From Actinomycetota bacterium (GTDB taxonomy: Bacteria > Actinomycetota > Aquicultoria > Aquicultorales > Aquicultoraceae), in contig JAGXSZ010000005.1 of NCBI GenBank assembly GCA_018333515.1, forward strand, positions 106,674-170,673: a DNA stretch of 64,000 bases, read 5' to 3'. Within the stretch, counting starts at the first letter, position 1, and the number at the start of each line of letters is the position of its first letter. Of this stretch, positions 8,958 through 18,182 are shown one piece after another. A program made the translations under genes and the position numbers. The notes below the pieces were generated by a model. That model ran no database searches, was not told where the DNA came from, and saw only the letters and a list, made by a program, of their open reading frames with translations.

Positions 8958-9836
8958 CTAGAACTGTCGCTCATAAACAAAATCCGCCAAGTTTCTCAAG
9001 ACCGTCGTATCGCCCGCCACTCCATCGAGCGCCTCTTTTGCGCGGCCGACAACCGACTCGGCCATCGCTTTGGCCTCCTCGAGCCCATAGACCGACGGAT
9101 AGGTCGCCTTCCCTAATCTCGCGTCGCTCCCCGACATCTTACCCAAAACCTCGGTCTCCCCGACCACGTCGAGCACATCGTCGGTTATTTGAAACGCCAA
9201 CCCCAGATATCCCGCATACGAACTCAATCCGGTCAGCTCGGACGGCGATGCCCCGGCTAAAATCGAGCCGGCCCTGACTGAGGCTTTTATCAACGCGCCC
9301 GTCTTGTTTTCGTGAATAAACTCGAGCGTCGACGCGTCTATATCCCGGCCCTGTGAGATAATATCCACGACCTGGCCGCCGACCATCCCGGCAACCCCGG
9401 CCGCCGAGGATAATTCGCGCATCACATCTACTATGCGGCCCCGGTCACCCGCTCTCTGCGCGCCCGCAATAAGGCTAAACGCCTCTGAAAAGAGCGCATC
9501 ACCGGCGAGAATCGCCATGGCTTCTCCAAAGAGAATATGACAGGTAGGTTTGCCCCGGCGCAACTCATCGTCGTCGATCGCGGGAAGGTCGTCGTGGATC
9601 AGGGAGTAAGTGTGGATGTATTCGACGGCGCAAGCGGTGGGCATTACCTCATCGGCGGTCGCCCCGAACAACTTCGCGGCTTCGATGACGAGTATGGCCC
9701 TGAACCGCTTGCCGCCCGAGAAAAGGCTGTGGCTCATCGCCTCGTAGACAACTTCGGGGTTACGTTTCTTTGGAAAATACTCTCTCAGGCCGGCTTCGAT
9801 TAAAAGCCTGGTATCATCCGGATATTTAGCGGTCAA
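8958..9836 (-). CDS. ispA: Polyprenyl synthetase (farnesyl/geranylgeranyl diphosphate synthase, IspA type)
   Basis: This 292-residue trans-prenyltransferase has the first Asp-rich motif as DDLPAIDDDELRRGKPTCH (about 83-101) and the second as FQITDDVLDVVG (about 220-231), with the GGKRFRAILV substrate motif near residue 40. These place it in the IspA/FPP-GGPP synthase group; chain length is set by residues before the first motif and I cannot fix it by eye. The start is a TTG that overlaps the xseB stop by 11 nt, so translation is probably coupled. Confidence 0.92.
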   Translation of the reverse strand: MTAKYPDDTRLLIEAGLREYFPKKRNPEVVYEAMSHSLFSGGKRFRAILVIEAAKLFGATADEVMPTACAVEYIHTYSLIHDDLPAIDDDELRRGKPTCHILFGEAMAILAGDALFSEAFSLIAGAQRAGDRGRIVDVMRELSSAAGVAGMVGGQVVDIISQGRDIDASTLEFIHENKTGALIKASVRAGSILAGASPSELTGLSSYAGYLGLAFQITDDVLDVVGETEVLGKMSGSDARLGKATYPSVYGLEEAKAMAESVVGRAKEALDGVAGDTTVLRNLADFVYERQF

Positions 9837-10047
9837 CTATATCTTCCCCCGGGGAATCTTCTTCGTTCTGAGGAATCCAGGCTGTATAGTCTATCTGCTG
9901 ATTGCACAAGGTAGCAAGTTGGATACTCTCTTCGAGAAGGTCGAGTGAGGCTTCCAGGCTTATCTCTTTCTTTCTTACCTGCTCGGCAATGTCTTCGAGC
10001 CGTTCCAAAGCATGGTCGTAGTTTAATTTCTCCAATTGTCCCACCAT
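9826..10047 (-). CDS. xseB: Exodeoxyribonuclease VII small subunit
   Basis: A 73-residue helical protein with the XseB core (LNYDHALERLEDIAEQVRKK, then LEASLDLLEESIQLA). XseB binds the large nuclease subunit XseA. In most genomes xseA lies immediately upstream, often preceded by folD; here nusB is the next gene upstream (11-nt gap) and no xseA is present anywhere in the window. Either xseA has moved or this subunit is an orphan. The acidic C-terminal tail is longer than the core needs. Confidence 0.88.
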   Translation of the reverse strand: MVGQLEKLNYDHALERLEDIAEQVRKKEISLEASLDLLEESIQLATLCNQQIDYTAWIPQNEEDSPGEDIVDR

Positions 10048-10058
10048 CTTCTTCTGTT

Positions 10059-10478
10059 TTAGCTGCTTTGTTTTGATTGCTTCAACTCTGTCGCGATCCT
10101 GCCGAGAATGCCGTTGACGAACTTGCTCGATTCCTCCATCCCGTAGACTTTAGCCAATTCAACGACTTCGTTGATTGAAACGCTAACCGGTATATCTTCC
10201 TCGTACACCATCTCGTATAGGCCGATTCTGATGAGGTTGCGGTCGACTATCGGCATACGCTCAAGCGCCCAGTTATCGGTATGCGAAGTTATCGCTTCAT
10301 CGATTGCCCGACGATTTTTATCGACACCATATATCAAGGTGATGGTAAAATCGCTTGGCGCTTCTTCCCTGGCAAGAATCCTATTTTTAATTATTTCGCC
10401 GAAAGGCTGCCCGGTAATCTCGTTCTCGTAGAGAATTTCCAATGCGTCTTTCCGCGCTTTTCGACGTTCAGACATCAT
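10059..10478 (-). CDS. nusB: Transcription antitermination factor NusB
   Basis: A 139-residue all-helical protein with the NusB features RRKARKDALEILYENE at the start, RNLIRIGLYEMVYEEDIPVSVSINEVVELAKVYG in the middle, and SSKFVNGILGRIA near the end (quoted pieces are parts of a longer match). NusB with NusE binds boxA RNA during rRNA transcription. It precedes xseB, as is common. It starts with tandem ATGs; the spacer to accC (80 bases) has no gene. Confidence 0.95.
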   Translation of the reverse strand: MMSERRKARKDALEILYENEITGQPFGEIIKNRILAREEAPSDFTITLIYGVDKNRRAIDEAITSHTDNWALERMPIVDRNLIRIGLYEMVYEEDIPVSVSINEVVELAKVYGMEESSKFVNGILGRIATELKQSKQSS

Positions 10479-10558
10479 ATATCCAGATTTCCGCCTGTAA
10501 TCTTGCCGGTCTTAGCCCGCACACGGCGTTACGGCCACATTCGCGCGGCTCGCTAACT

Positions 10559-11908
10559 TTATTGGTCGTTCAATATCCACTGGGCGATAAAATCCGTGTA
10601 GACCTCGCCCTTCCTGAAAATCGCGTTGTCGAGAACTTTTAAGTGAAACGGTATCGTTGTCGCTAAGCCCATGATAACACATTCTTCCAGCGCTCTTCTG
10701 CCCCTATCTATCGCCTCGTTCCTGTCGTTGCCCCAAACAACGAGCTTCGCCAGGAGCGAGTCGTAATAACTGGGCACTTCATAGCCTGTATACAGGTGGC
10801 TGTCGATGCGCACTCCGGGTCCTCCGGGTGGGTTATATAGCGATACTTTGCCGCCCGCCGGCATAAAATTCTTATCCGGGTCCTCCGCGTTAATTCTGAA
10901 CTCGATGGCATGCCCGTTGGCTTTGATATCATCCTGCGTAAAACCGAGGGCTTCACCGGCCGCGACTCTGATTTGTTCTTTAATAAGATCCACGCCGGTC
11001 ACCATCTCGGTAACCGGATGCTCGACCTGAATTCGCGTATTCATCTCCATGAAGTAATAGCTGCCGTCCGGTTCGACCAGAAACTCGATCGTACCGGCGT
11101 TGACGTAATCGACGGCTTTCGCGGCCCGCACCGCCACCTCGCCCATCTCGGCGCGCTGCGCGGCCGATATCGACGGCGACGGAGACTCCTCGACCAACTT
11201 CTGGTGCCGGCGCTGTATCGAGCAGTCACGCTCTCCGAGGTGGACTACGTTTCCAAAGGAATCGGCGATTATTTGAAACTCGATATGGCGCGGTTTTTCG
11301 ACGAACTTCTCCATGTAGACTTCGTCGTTTCCGAATGCCGCTTTCGCTTCGGCTTGCGCCATTTGAAGAAACTTGACGACTTCTTTCTCGTTCTGGGCTA
11401 CTCTCATTCCCCGGCCTCCGCCTCCGGCGGAGGCCTTTATCATTACCGGGTAACCTATCTCCTTAGCGGCGCTTACCGCTTCCTTCTCGCCCGAGACCGA
11501 CCCCTGTGTTCCGGGCGTTACCGGTATTCCCGCCGCCGTCATGCGGCGTCTCGCTTCCGATTTATGCCCCATCGCCTCTATCGCCTCGGACGACGGCCCG
11601 ATAAAAGTTATGTGGCACGATTTACATATATCGGCAAACTGGTGGTTCTCCGCTAGAAACCCGTAACCCGGATGAATCGCGTCCGCGCCCGTAACTTCGG
11701 CCGCGCTGATAATATTCGGGATACTAAGGTAGCTGCGGTGCGTTTGCGCCGGGCCGACACAGACCGCTTCGTCGGCCAATTTTGTATGTAACGCCTCCGC
11801 GTCCGCCTCCGAATAAATTGCTACGGTCGGGACCCCCAACTCTTTGCACGCCCTTATCACCCGTACCGCGATTTCACCCCTGTTTGCTATTAATACTTTA
11901 CGAAACAA
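10559..11908 (-). CDS. accC: Biotin carboxylase (AccC / PycA type)
   Basis: The 449-residue ATP-grasp enzyme carboxylates the biotin carried by a BCCP domain. It shows the N-terminal [18 protein letters not shown], the glycine-rich ATP loop [33 protein letters not shown], and [17 protein letters not shown] with the catalytic Glu and Arg. Start is a TTG behind AAGGGAGAA. The gene follows the oadA-accB fusion by 69 nt. It could serve acetyl-CoA carboxylase and, with the fused carboxyltransferase next door, a two-subunit pyruvate carboxylase; one AccC serving both is possible. Confidence 0.95.
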   Translation of the reverse strand: MFRKVLIANRGEIAVRVIRACKELGVPTVAIYSEADAEALHTKLADEAVCVGPAQTHRSYLSIPNIISAAEVTGADAIHPGYGFLAENHQFADICKSCHITFIGPSSEAIEAMGHKSEARRRMTAAGIPVTPGTQGSVSGEKEAVSAAKEIGYPVMIKASAGGGGRGMRVAQNEKEVVKFLQMAQAEAKAAFGNDEVYMEKFVEKPRHIEFQIIADSFGNVVHLGERDCSIQRRHQKLVEESPSPSISAAQRAEMGEVAVRAAKAVDYVNAGTIEFLVEPDGSYYFMEMNTRIQVEHPVTEMVTGVDLIKEQIRVAAGEALGFTQDDIKANGHAIEFRINAEDPDKNFMPAGGKVSLYNPPGGPGVRIDSHLYTGYEVPSYYDSLLAKLVVWGNDRNEAIDRGRRALEECVIMGLATTIPFHLKVLDNAIFRKGEVYTDFIAQWILNDQ

Positions 11909-11977
11909 TATATTCTCCCTTACGCCTTCAAACCCAACCTTGACCGCGACTTAGCCATTATCCTTATCGTCTGCTTC

Positions 11978-13822
11978 CTAAGCGCTAGGCTCGTACACAA
12001 ACATGACTTGGCCGTACTCGACCGCATCGCCGTTTTCGACCGCTATCGCCCGGACTATACCCTTTTCTTCCGCTGCTATCTCGTTCATCAATTTCATCGC
12101 CTCGACGATGCAGAGCGTTTGGCCTTCCGATACCTCATCGCCCACATCGACGAACGGGTCCGCCCCCGGAGAGCCCGAACTGTAGAAAGTTCCGACCATC
12201 GGCGCTACTATCTTTTTCCAGTGCCCCGGGTAGTCGCCGTCTTTCTTCTCCTCTTTCGGAGCCGTCTTTTCTCCGCCGCCGATCGATACCGCGGGTGCTT
12301 CGACCGCCGCTGTCACGCCGCCCTTGCGTACCGCTATCTTTACCCCGTTTTCCTCGATGATCACTTCCGAGACGCCACTCTCGTCTACCAGCTTTATGAG
12401 TTCTTTGATCTGGTTTATATCCATAACCCCATCCTCCCCGGCGGACCCTATTTCTTCGCTCATCATGAATACCGCTTTTTCCGCACCGTCCACATGAGAC
12501 TCGAGATATTTTCTCGCCTCGTTCGGGAATAATGCGTATGTCAATACGTCCTCTTCGCTCTTGGCCAAGTCTCCTATAGCCTTCGCGTAATCTTCGAATG
12601 TCTCGGTAATCAAATCGGCCGGCCTGCACGTCAAGACCTCGTCGTCACCGAGAATCCGCGAGGCTATATCCTTGTCCATAGGCCCCGGCGCACGACCGTA
12701 AAGCCCTCTGATGTACTGTTTCATCTCGTCCGGAATAATCGCCCAGCGTTTTCCGGTGAGAACATTTAGTACGGCTTGCGTACCGACGATCTGGCTCATC
12801 GGCGTCACCAGCGGCGGGTACCCCACCTCGGCGCGTACTTTAGGAATCTCCTCGAGCACCTCGTCGAGCCGGTCCGCCGATTTTTGTTGCTCAAGCTGGC
12901 TTTCGAGGTTCGATATCATGCCGCCGGGAACCTGGTGCGCAAAGACCTGCATATTCGCGAGCGACGTCACTCCTCTCTGGAAGCCCCGCTTAACTCTAAT
13001 GTCCTCCCAGTATTTCGCGATATGGAAAAGCTCGTCCAGGTCAAAGCCGGTGTCATACGGCGTATCTTTGAGCGCGGCCACAATCATCTCGACCGCCGGC
13101 TGTGAGTTGCCGAATGCGAGAGGCACAGTCGCCGTATCGATTATATCCACACCGGCTTCGATTGCTTTCAGGTAATTCATCGGTGCCATACCGCCGATGT
13201 AATGGCAGTGTAAATCGATCGGCACCTCGACCTCCCTGCGCAGGCGCTCTATTAGTTTTTGCGTCCTGTAGGGGGTAAGCAGCGCCGCCATATCCTTGAT
13301 ACAAATCGAGTCGACACCCATCTCCACCAGCTCGATCGCGGTTTCTATGTAGTGCTCCAACGTGTGGACGGGGCTTATTGTGTAACAGACTGCGCCCTGA
13401 GCGTGGGCGCCCGCTTCTTTGACCGCTTCTATCGATACCTTCAGGTTCCTCGTATCGTTGAGCGCGTCGAAGCACCTAAAGATATCCATGCCGTTCTTGG
13501 CCGACGCATGGATGAACCGGCGCACGATATCGTCGGGATACTGACGATATCCGACGAGATTCTGCCCTCGCAACAACATCTGCAGCGGGGTGCGGGGGGC
13601 GTGCTTCTTGATGACCCTCAACCTGTCCCAGGGATTCTCATCTAGAAAACGGAGTGTCGCGTCGAACGTGGCGCCGCCCCAAACTTCCAGCGAATAATAG
13701 CCGATGCGGTCGTGATGTTCCAAAACCCTTAGCATATCGTCGGTACGCATACGAGTCGCCCAAAGTGACTGGTGCGCATCGCGTAATGTCGTATCGGTTA
13801 TCTTGACCGGCCTATTCTTCAT
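11978..13822 (-). CDS. Carboxyltransferase (OadA/PycB) fused in frame to AccB-type biotin carrier protein
   Basis: The 614-residue protein has two parts. Residues 1-465 are a PycB/OadA carboxyltransferase: TIM barrel starting ITDTTLRDAHQSLWATRMRT, metal ligands around IDLHCHYIGGMAP, carboxybiotin Lys in the SICIKDMAAL strand, and the conserved PycB C-terminal helical part. Residues 467-614 are a complete AccB: MDINQIKELIKLVDESG, a Pro/Ala/Lys linker, and a biotinyl domain with EAMKLMNEI, whose Lys carries biotin. With accC downstream this looks like a two-subunit pyruvate carboxylase (oxaloacetate from pyruvate), though oxaloacetate decarboxylation cannot be excluded; no membrane beta/gamma decarboxylase subunits are nearby. 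In related gene orders accB alone occupies this slot between efp and accC. Confidence 0.88.
   Translation of the reverse strand: MKNRPVKITDTTLRDAHQSLWATRMRTDDMLRVLEHHDRIGYYSLEVWGGATFDATLRFLDENPWDRLRVIKKHAPRTPLQMLLRGQNLVGYRQYPDDIVRRFIHASAKNGMDIFRCFDALNDTRNLKVSIEAVKEAGAHAQGAVCYTISPVHTLEHYIETAIELVEMGVDSICIKDMAALLTPYRTQKLIERLRREVEVPIDLHCHYIGGMAPMNYLKAIEAGVDIIDTATVPLAFGNSQPAVEMIVAALKDTPYDTGFDLDELFHIAKYWEDIRVKRGFQRGVTSLANMQVFAHQVPGGMISNLESQLEQQKSADRLDEVLEEIPKVRAEVGYPPLVTPMSQIVGTQAVLNVLTGKRWAIIPDEMKQYIRGLYGRAPGPMDKDIASRILGDDEVLTCRPADLITETFEDYAKAIGDLAKSEEDVLTYALFPNEARKYLESHVDGAEKAVFMMSEEIGSAGEDGVMDINQIKELIKLVDESGVSEVIIEENGVKIAVRKGGVTAAVEAPAVSIGGGEKTAPKEEKKDGDYPGHWKKIVAPMVGTFYSSGSPGADPFVDVGDEVSEGQTLCIVEAMKLMNEIAAEEKGIVRAIAVENGDAVEYGQVMFVYEPSA
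12422..12439 (-). promoter_or_regulatory. Internal ribosome binding site and ATG for a separate AccB inside the fusion
   Basis: Just before codon 467 of the fused gene, the minus strand reads GGGGAGGATGGGGTTATG. GGAGG sits 8 nt before an ATG that opens exactly at the first residue of the AccB part, giving a 148-residue product, the normal length for AccB. It is a stronger ribosome site than that of the fusion itself. Seen directly; that it is used is inference. Confidence 0.55.
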
Positions 13823-14348
13823 ACAACACCCACTTCATCGTTGACAATTTTTACCTTCCATACTCCGCAATCAAGCACTATAGGAGGGTGCGCTCGATTG
13901 GCCGTTGCGGCGAAACGCTCGTTGAACAACCTTAAATAGCGCTTTGGTATGCTGCGGTTAGATCCAACCTCGAAACCGTTATCTCACTCGAATAACGGCC
14001 TTTAACATCATTAAATCGCTCGGTCTTCAGCATCCGAACCGTGTTGCGAAATAAGTTTTGCCGCCTCGCGCGCGTTCCGGCGCCGACACGGATTCCCCTT
14101 CGCACCCGGCTTCTCCGGAGACCGCAATCCCTTGTTCAGGTATTGTAACACACTCCGAGTTACAATATACCCCGTCCAGCTTTCAGAACGGGGTATCACC
14201 TGTATTTAATCTATGTTATTATACTCTATTTTCACCCAGCGGTGAAGATTTTGCTCAATTTATGTATACGCGTTCGCCTGATATCGAATGACGCTCCTCG
14301 TCACTCCGTTAAACCCGGCTAATAGGCACGCGTAACAGAACAGCCCGG
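13823..14348. other. 526-bp intergenic region between oadA-accB and efp
   Basis: No convincing gene is found here. A 62-codon frame on the minus strand (14011-14199) has low-complexity Arg-rich content and no ribosome site, so I treat it as chance. The region holds two back-to-back perfect inverted repeats (14142-14196, listed separately) and an AT-rich stretch at 14200-14270. No tRNA-like or riboswitch-like fold was recognised. The promoter of the fusion gene should lie near 13840-13900, but no good -35/-10 pair stands out. Confidence 0.6.
14142..14196. repeat. Two adjacent perfect inverted repeats
   Basis: ATTGTAAC / GTTACAAT (14142-14149 and 14159-14166, 9-nt loop) is followed at once by ATACCCCGT / ACGGGGTAT (14167-14175 and 14188-14196, 12-nt loop). 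Neither is followed by a T-run on either strand, so they are not standard terminators. They lie downstream of efp and upstream of oadA-accB and may be regulatory hairpins, operators or a remnant of a palindromic element. Confidence 0.6.
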
Positions 14349-14906
14349 CTAGGCTCTGGTGATGTAGTCGCCTGTTCTGGTGTCGACCTTGACTATGTCG
14401 CCTATCTTAATAAAAAGCGGTACCTGCACGAGCGCGCCCGTTTCGAGCGTGGCGGGCTTAGTGGCGCCGCTCGCGGTGTCACCCTTCAAGCCGGGATCGG
14501 TCTCCGTTACCTCAAGCTCCACGGTTATCGGCAACTCTATGGCTATCGCTTGCCCCTCATGCATTGCGATAAGAACATTCATGTTTTCTTTTAGAAAGTT
14601 CGTCTCACTACTTAGAAACGCCGCCGGCAGACCTATCTGCTCATAAGTTTCGGTGTCCATAAACATATATTCGCTGCCGTCGTTGTAGAGATATTGCATG
14701 GAGCGTCTGTTCACGACGGCTTGGTCAAATTTCTCGCCGGCCCTGAATGTTCTGTCCACCACAGCGCCGGTCTTGAAATTCTTTAGTTTCGTGCGAACGA
14801 ACGCCCCGCCCTTACCCGGTTTGACATGTTGAAAATCAACAATCTGATAGAGAACACCGTCTACATAGATGGTCATCCCGTTCTTAAACTCATTCGTCGA
14901 AATCAT
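14349..14906 (-). CDS. efp: Translation elongation factor P
   Basis: 185 residues from the ATG at 14906, chosen because it follows GGAGG with a 5-nt spacer and gives the usual EF-P beginning [17 protein letters not shown]; a longer frame from 14933 adds nine non-conserved residues. The KOW-like domain carries the loop [11 protein letters not shown], with Lys at the position modified in many bacteria, followed by two OB domains and the C-terminal signature around [23 protein letters not shown] relieves ribosome stalling at proline runs. It lies downstream of the M24 peptidase gene (48-nt gap), a common pairing. Confidence 0.97.
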   Translation of the reverse strand: MISTNEFKNGMTIYVDGVLYQIVDFQHVKPGKGGAFVRTKLKNFKTGAVVDRTFRAGEKFDQAVVNRRSMQYLYNDGSEYMFMDTETYEQIGLPAAFLSSETNFLKENMNVLIAMHEGQAIAIELPITVELEVTETDPGLKGDTASGATKPATLETGALVQVPLFIKIGDIVKVDTRTGDYITRA

Positions 14907-14954
14907 TAAAACCTCCGTATCGCCTCCGCCCAAAATCCCTTTTTCCTAGTAATT

Positions 14955-16097
14955 CTACAACTCCAGCAGCTCTTTCGTCGAGTGCGTCAATATTTTATTG
15001 CCTGTCTCGGTCACGACGACAAGGTCTTCTATACGGACGCCTCCGAAGCCGCTTATATATATTCCCGGCTCCACCGTAACGACCATCTGCGGCTTCAACA
15101 AACTCTTGCTCCCCGCGCCCAGCACCGGCGACTCATGGACATTAAGTCCGACGCCATGACCTACGTTATGCGTAAAATACTCGCCGAGGCCGGCCTCGGC
15201 GATAATGCGCCTGCCCGCGGCGTCTATCTCTTCGCCGCTTTTGTCGGGGGCGACCGCCGCCAGCGCGGCGAGCTGGGCTTCTCTTACTTTTTCATATATC
15301 TCGCGTTTGCGGCTACTAGCCTCGCCCACAACGACCGTTCGCGTCATATCGGAGTGATAGCCCTCGATAACCGCGCCGAAATCGAGTTTTACGAAATCAC
15401 CCGGCTCGATTCTTTTCTCTGAGGGCACGGCATGCGGTATCGCCGAATTCGCACCCGAAGCGACTATCGTCTCGAAACTCGGCTTCCGCGCACCGTTTCT
15501 CAACATAAAATAGTCTAGCTCGATCGCGATGTCTCGCTCGCTCGTGCCCGGTTTTATAAAATCGATGATATGGTCGAAGGCGCGATCCGCGAGAGCCGCG
15601 GCGGCGGCGATGTTAGCAATCTCATACTCGTCTTTTACTTCACGTAAAGGTTCGACCAGGTTAGAGAGACCGACCAATTGAACCTCTCCAAACTCCTCGA
15701 CCAGCCGCTCGAATTGTCTAACAGTAACGTGCGTAGCCTCGAAGCCCGCCCTTTTCGCCCCGTTTTGTCGGGCAACCGCCACTATCTCTTCCATCGACGG
15801 TTTGGCCCAGGGCGCAATCTCATCGGCATTCGCCGACTTGAGCGCTTCGTCATAATAGCGGTGGTCTATGATGAGCGTTGATTTTTGACTGTCTACGATA
15901 AGGCGCACCCTCGCGCCGGTCATCCCGCCCGCGCAACCGCTTAGATAGAAAATATTATGCGGCTCACTGACGAGTAAGACGTCGATCTCAGCCGCTCTAA
16001 TGCGTTCTCTAAGTTTGTTAAGACGTTCGCTGTAGTTTATCCCAAATCCCCCGTCATCCGCGATGCGACAGACCCTGTTCGGATAGAGTCTAACCAT
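14955..16097 (-). CDS. M24-family aminopeptidase (Xaa-Pro peptidase, PepP/PepQ type)
   Basis: A creatinase N-terminal domain (about 20-150, [20 protein letters not shown]) is followed by a pita-bread metallopeptidase domain with the metal ligands in [18 protein letters not shown] (two Asp), [15 protein letters not shown] (His), [11 protein letters not shown] (Glu) and [12 protein letters not shown] (Glu). It should release N-terminal residues before proline. The start is uncertain: the ATG at 16097 lacks a ribosome site and adds about 20 unconserved residues before the normal beginning near INYSERL, where GGGGG precedes only an ATA. It sits between aroQ and efp, its usual slot. Confidence 0.9.
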   Translation of the reverse strand: MVRLYPNRVCRIADDGGFGINYSERLNKLRERIRAAEIDVLLVSEPHNIFYLSGCAGGMTGARVRLIVDSQKSTLIIDHRYYDEALKSANADEIAPWAKPSMEEIVAVARQNGAKRAGFEATHVTVRQFERLVEEFGEVQLVGLSNLVEPLREVKDEYEIANIAAAAALADRAFDHIIDFIKPGTSERDIAIELDYFMLRNGARKPSFETIVASGANSAIPHAVPSEKRIEPGDFVKLDFGAVIEGYHSDMTRTVVVGEASSRKREIYEKVREAQLAALAAVAPDKSGEEIDAAGRRIIAEAGLGEYFTHNVGHGVGLNVHESPVLGAGSKSLLKPQMVVTVEPGIYISGFGGVRIEDLVVVTETGNKILTHSTKELLEL

Positions 16098-16130
16098 AAA
16101 GGGTCGCCCGCATGGGGCCGTCGCGACCTC

Positions 16131-16568
16131 TTACTCGACCAGCTCCGCCGCCGCCCTCACCGCCACGACATAGCTATGCGCGCCAAATCCGGAAATCTGG
16201 CCGACGACCACCGGCGCTATCACGGATTTATGCCTAAACTCTTCGCGCGTGTATATGTTGGTAATATGGACCTCTATGACCGGTATGGCGATACCCGCGA
16301 TAGCATCCCTGATGGCGATGGAATAGTGCGTGAAGGCTCCCGGGTTTATGATGATACAATCGAACCCGCCGGCGTCCGCCTGCTGCACGCGGTCGATTAT
16401 CGCGCCCTCATGGTTCGACTGGAAGAATTCCGCCTCCAGCCCTTCCTTGGCGGCCTCCGCCGCTATCATCCGATCTATCGCTTCAAGGGTGTTTTCCCCG
16501 TAGAGACCGGTCTCTCTGGTGCCCAACATATTAAGGTTGGGACCGTGAATCACCAGTATGCGACCCAT
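16131..16568 (-). CDS. aroQ: 3-dehydroquinate dehydratase, type II
   Basis: 145 residues, the standard length of the dodecameric type II dehydroquinase of the shikimate pathway. Key features are ILVIHGPNLNMLGTRE with the catalytic flap RETGLYG (Arg and Tyr), FQSNHEGAIIDRVQ, INPGAFTHYS, and VEVHITNIYTREEFRHKS carrying the catalytic His. The ribosome site GGAGGGG lies inside the end of aroB, two bases upstream, so these genes are coupled. Confidence 0.97.
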   Translation of the reverse strand: MGRILVIHGPNLNMLGTRETGLYGENTLEAIDRMIAAEAAKEGLEAEFFQSNHEGAIIDRVQQADAGGFDCIIINPGAFTHYSIAIRDAIAGIAIPVIEVHITNIYTREEFRHKSVIAPVVVGQISGFGAHSYVVAVRAAAELVE

Positions 16569-16570
16569 TC

Positions 16571-17662
16571 TTACCCCTCCTTCAGAAATCCTTCGAGCGC
16601 CGCAATCAAATCATTATCGTCTACCCTGCGAACAACGGGATTGCCTACCCCGTCCAGCAGGATGAATACATGCCCGCCCATCGACCGCTTTTTGTCTCTC
16701 TCCATGACTTTCATAAACTCATCTATGCTCGACGCATGCATCGAGGTGGGAAGCGCGTACAGGTCGATGATCCGCCTGTGCAGCTCCACGTCTTTCTTTT
16801 CCAACAAGCCCAAGCGTTCGCTCAACTCGGCGGCGAAGACCATGCCGATAGCTACGGCCTCACCATGGTTGTACCGGTACCCACTGACCGATTCTATGGC
16901 GTGACCCAGCGTGTGACCGTAGTTCAAGACCGCCCGCATACCCAAATCCCGTTCGTCCGCTTCGACGATCTCCGCCTTAATCGAGCAGCTCATCATAACA
17001 ATCTGTGATAACACATCGACTTCCCGCGCTTCAATCTCATCCTTTCGCGCCCGCAGCAAACTCAAGAGCGGTTCACCCTTTATGAACGCGTATTTGATTA
17101 CTTCAGCCATTCCGCACGCGTAATCCCGCTCGGAGAGCGTGCCCAGTGTGGCAACGTCGATATAGACGAGAGAGGGCTGATAGAACGTGCCTATCATGTT
17201 CTTACCGAGCGGGTGGTTTACGGCAACCTTCCCACCCACACTACTATCTACCTGCGCTAAAAGCGTGGTCGGCACTTGAACATATGCAATCCCGCGCTCA
17301 TACGTAGAAGCGACGAACCCCGCGAGGTCTCCGACGACGCCGCCGCCGAGCGCTATTATCGCGTCCTTGCGCTCGAACCCCTTCTCGATTAACTCGCCAT
17401 ATACCTTCTCGGCCACGCTCAAGGACTTGGCCTGTTCTCCATCGGGTACCAGAATAAGCTCATAACCGATGCCCTCGACATCGAGCGCCTCTACGACCTG
17501 TGAGCCGTAGAAATCCCAAACCTTAGCGTTGGTAACGAGCGCCGCCCTTACGGGCCCGCATCTCTCTTTTATCGTCTCGGCGATACCGTGCAATATCCGA
17601 TCGCCGATATATATCTTATAACTTCTGTCGCCGAGAGTGACGTCGACCACGTTTTTAATCAA
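16571..17662 (-). CDS. aroB: 3-dehydroquinate synthase
   Basis: The NAD- and metal-dependent enzyme makes 3-dehydroquinate from DAHP. It shows PDGEQAKSLSVAEKVY, ALGGGVVGDLAGFVA, the loop YVQVPTTLLAQVDSSVGGKVAVNHPLGKN (split motif) and the metal ligands in RAVLNYGHTLGHAIE. A frame from 17689 would overlap aroK by 35 nt. I prefer the TTG at 17662 (363 residues), which overlaps the aroK stop by a few bases and has GGGG upstream; a GTG at 17650 is another option. Part of aroC-aroK-aroB-aroQ. Confidence 0.95.
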   Translation of the reverse strand: MIKNVVDVTLGDRSYKIYIGDRILHGIAETIKERCGPVRAALVTNAKVWDFYGSQVVEALDVEGIGYELILVPDGEQAKSLSVAEKVYGELIEKGFERKDAIIALGGGVVGDLAGFVASTYERGIAYVQVPTTLLAQVDSSVGGKVAVNHPLGKNMIGTFYQPSLVYIDVATLGTLSERDYACGMAEVIKYAFIKGEPLLSLLRARKDEIEAREVDVLSQIVMMSCSIKAEIVEADERDLGMRAVLNYGHTLGHAIESVSGYRYNHGEAVAIGMVFAAELSERLGLLEKKDVELHRRIIDLYALPTSMHASSIDEFMKVMERDKKRSMGGHVFILLDGVGNPVVRRVDDNDLIAALEGFLKEG

Positions 17663-18182
17663 TTGCCAATCCCCGCACCTCGAACTCATTTAGAATCTCG
17701 TCAACGACCGCGTCGATCTCCTTATCCGTTGTCTCAACGGTCACGTCCGCCACTTCCGTGTAGAACGGCTCCCGTCCGGCTAAGAGGCGTTCTATCTCGG
17801 TTAACGGGTCATCCGCTCTTAATAGCGGTCTCTTGTCCCCCGTATCACCGACCCGCTTCAATATCTCCGACGGTTCCGTCTTCAAATATACGACCGTCGC
17901 CGCGTTTTTCAGCCGTTTCCTATTCGCCTCGGATATGACGACGCCGCCGCCGCATGAGAGGACGACCCTGTCTTCACCCAAAAACTCCGCCAGCACCTCG
18001 GCTTCGCTTCCGCGAAATGCCGCTTCGCCTTCGGCCTCGAAGACCTCGGCGATGCTTCTACCAGCCCTGTCTTCTACAACGCTATCGATATCGACAAACC
18101 GGTAGCCGGTTCTTCTCGCTAAATTTCGCCCGATCGTGGTCTTTCCCGACCCCATAAAACCGACGAGCGCGATGGTCGTCAA
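17655..18182 (-). CDS. aroK: Shikimate kinase
   Basis: A 175-residue P-loop kinase: Walker A GFMGSGKTTIGRNLA, DIDSVVEDRAGRSIAEVFEAEGEAAFRGSE (shikimate contacts Asp and Arg; pieces of one stretch), and Walker-B-like VVLSCGGGVV. It phosphorylates shikimate at O3. The TTG start overlaps the aroC stop as TTGA, the signature of translational coupling. Confidence 0.95.
   Translation of the reverse strand: MTTIALVGFMGSGKTTIGRNLARRTGYRFVDIDSVVEDRAGRSIAEVFEAEGEAAFRGSEAEVLAEFLGEDRVVLSCGGGVVISEANRKRLKNAATVVYLKTEPSEILKRVGDTGDKRPLLRADDPLTEIERLLAGREPFYTEVADVTVETTDKEIDAVVDEILNEFEVRGLAID

Noticed and set aside
14011..14199. 62-codon minus-strand frame in the 526-bp spacer
   Set aside because: Arg-rich, no ribosome site, spans the inverted repeats; looks like chance.
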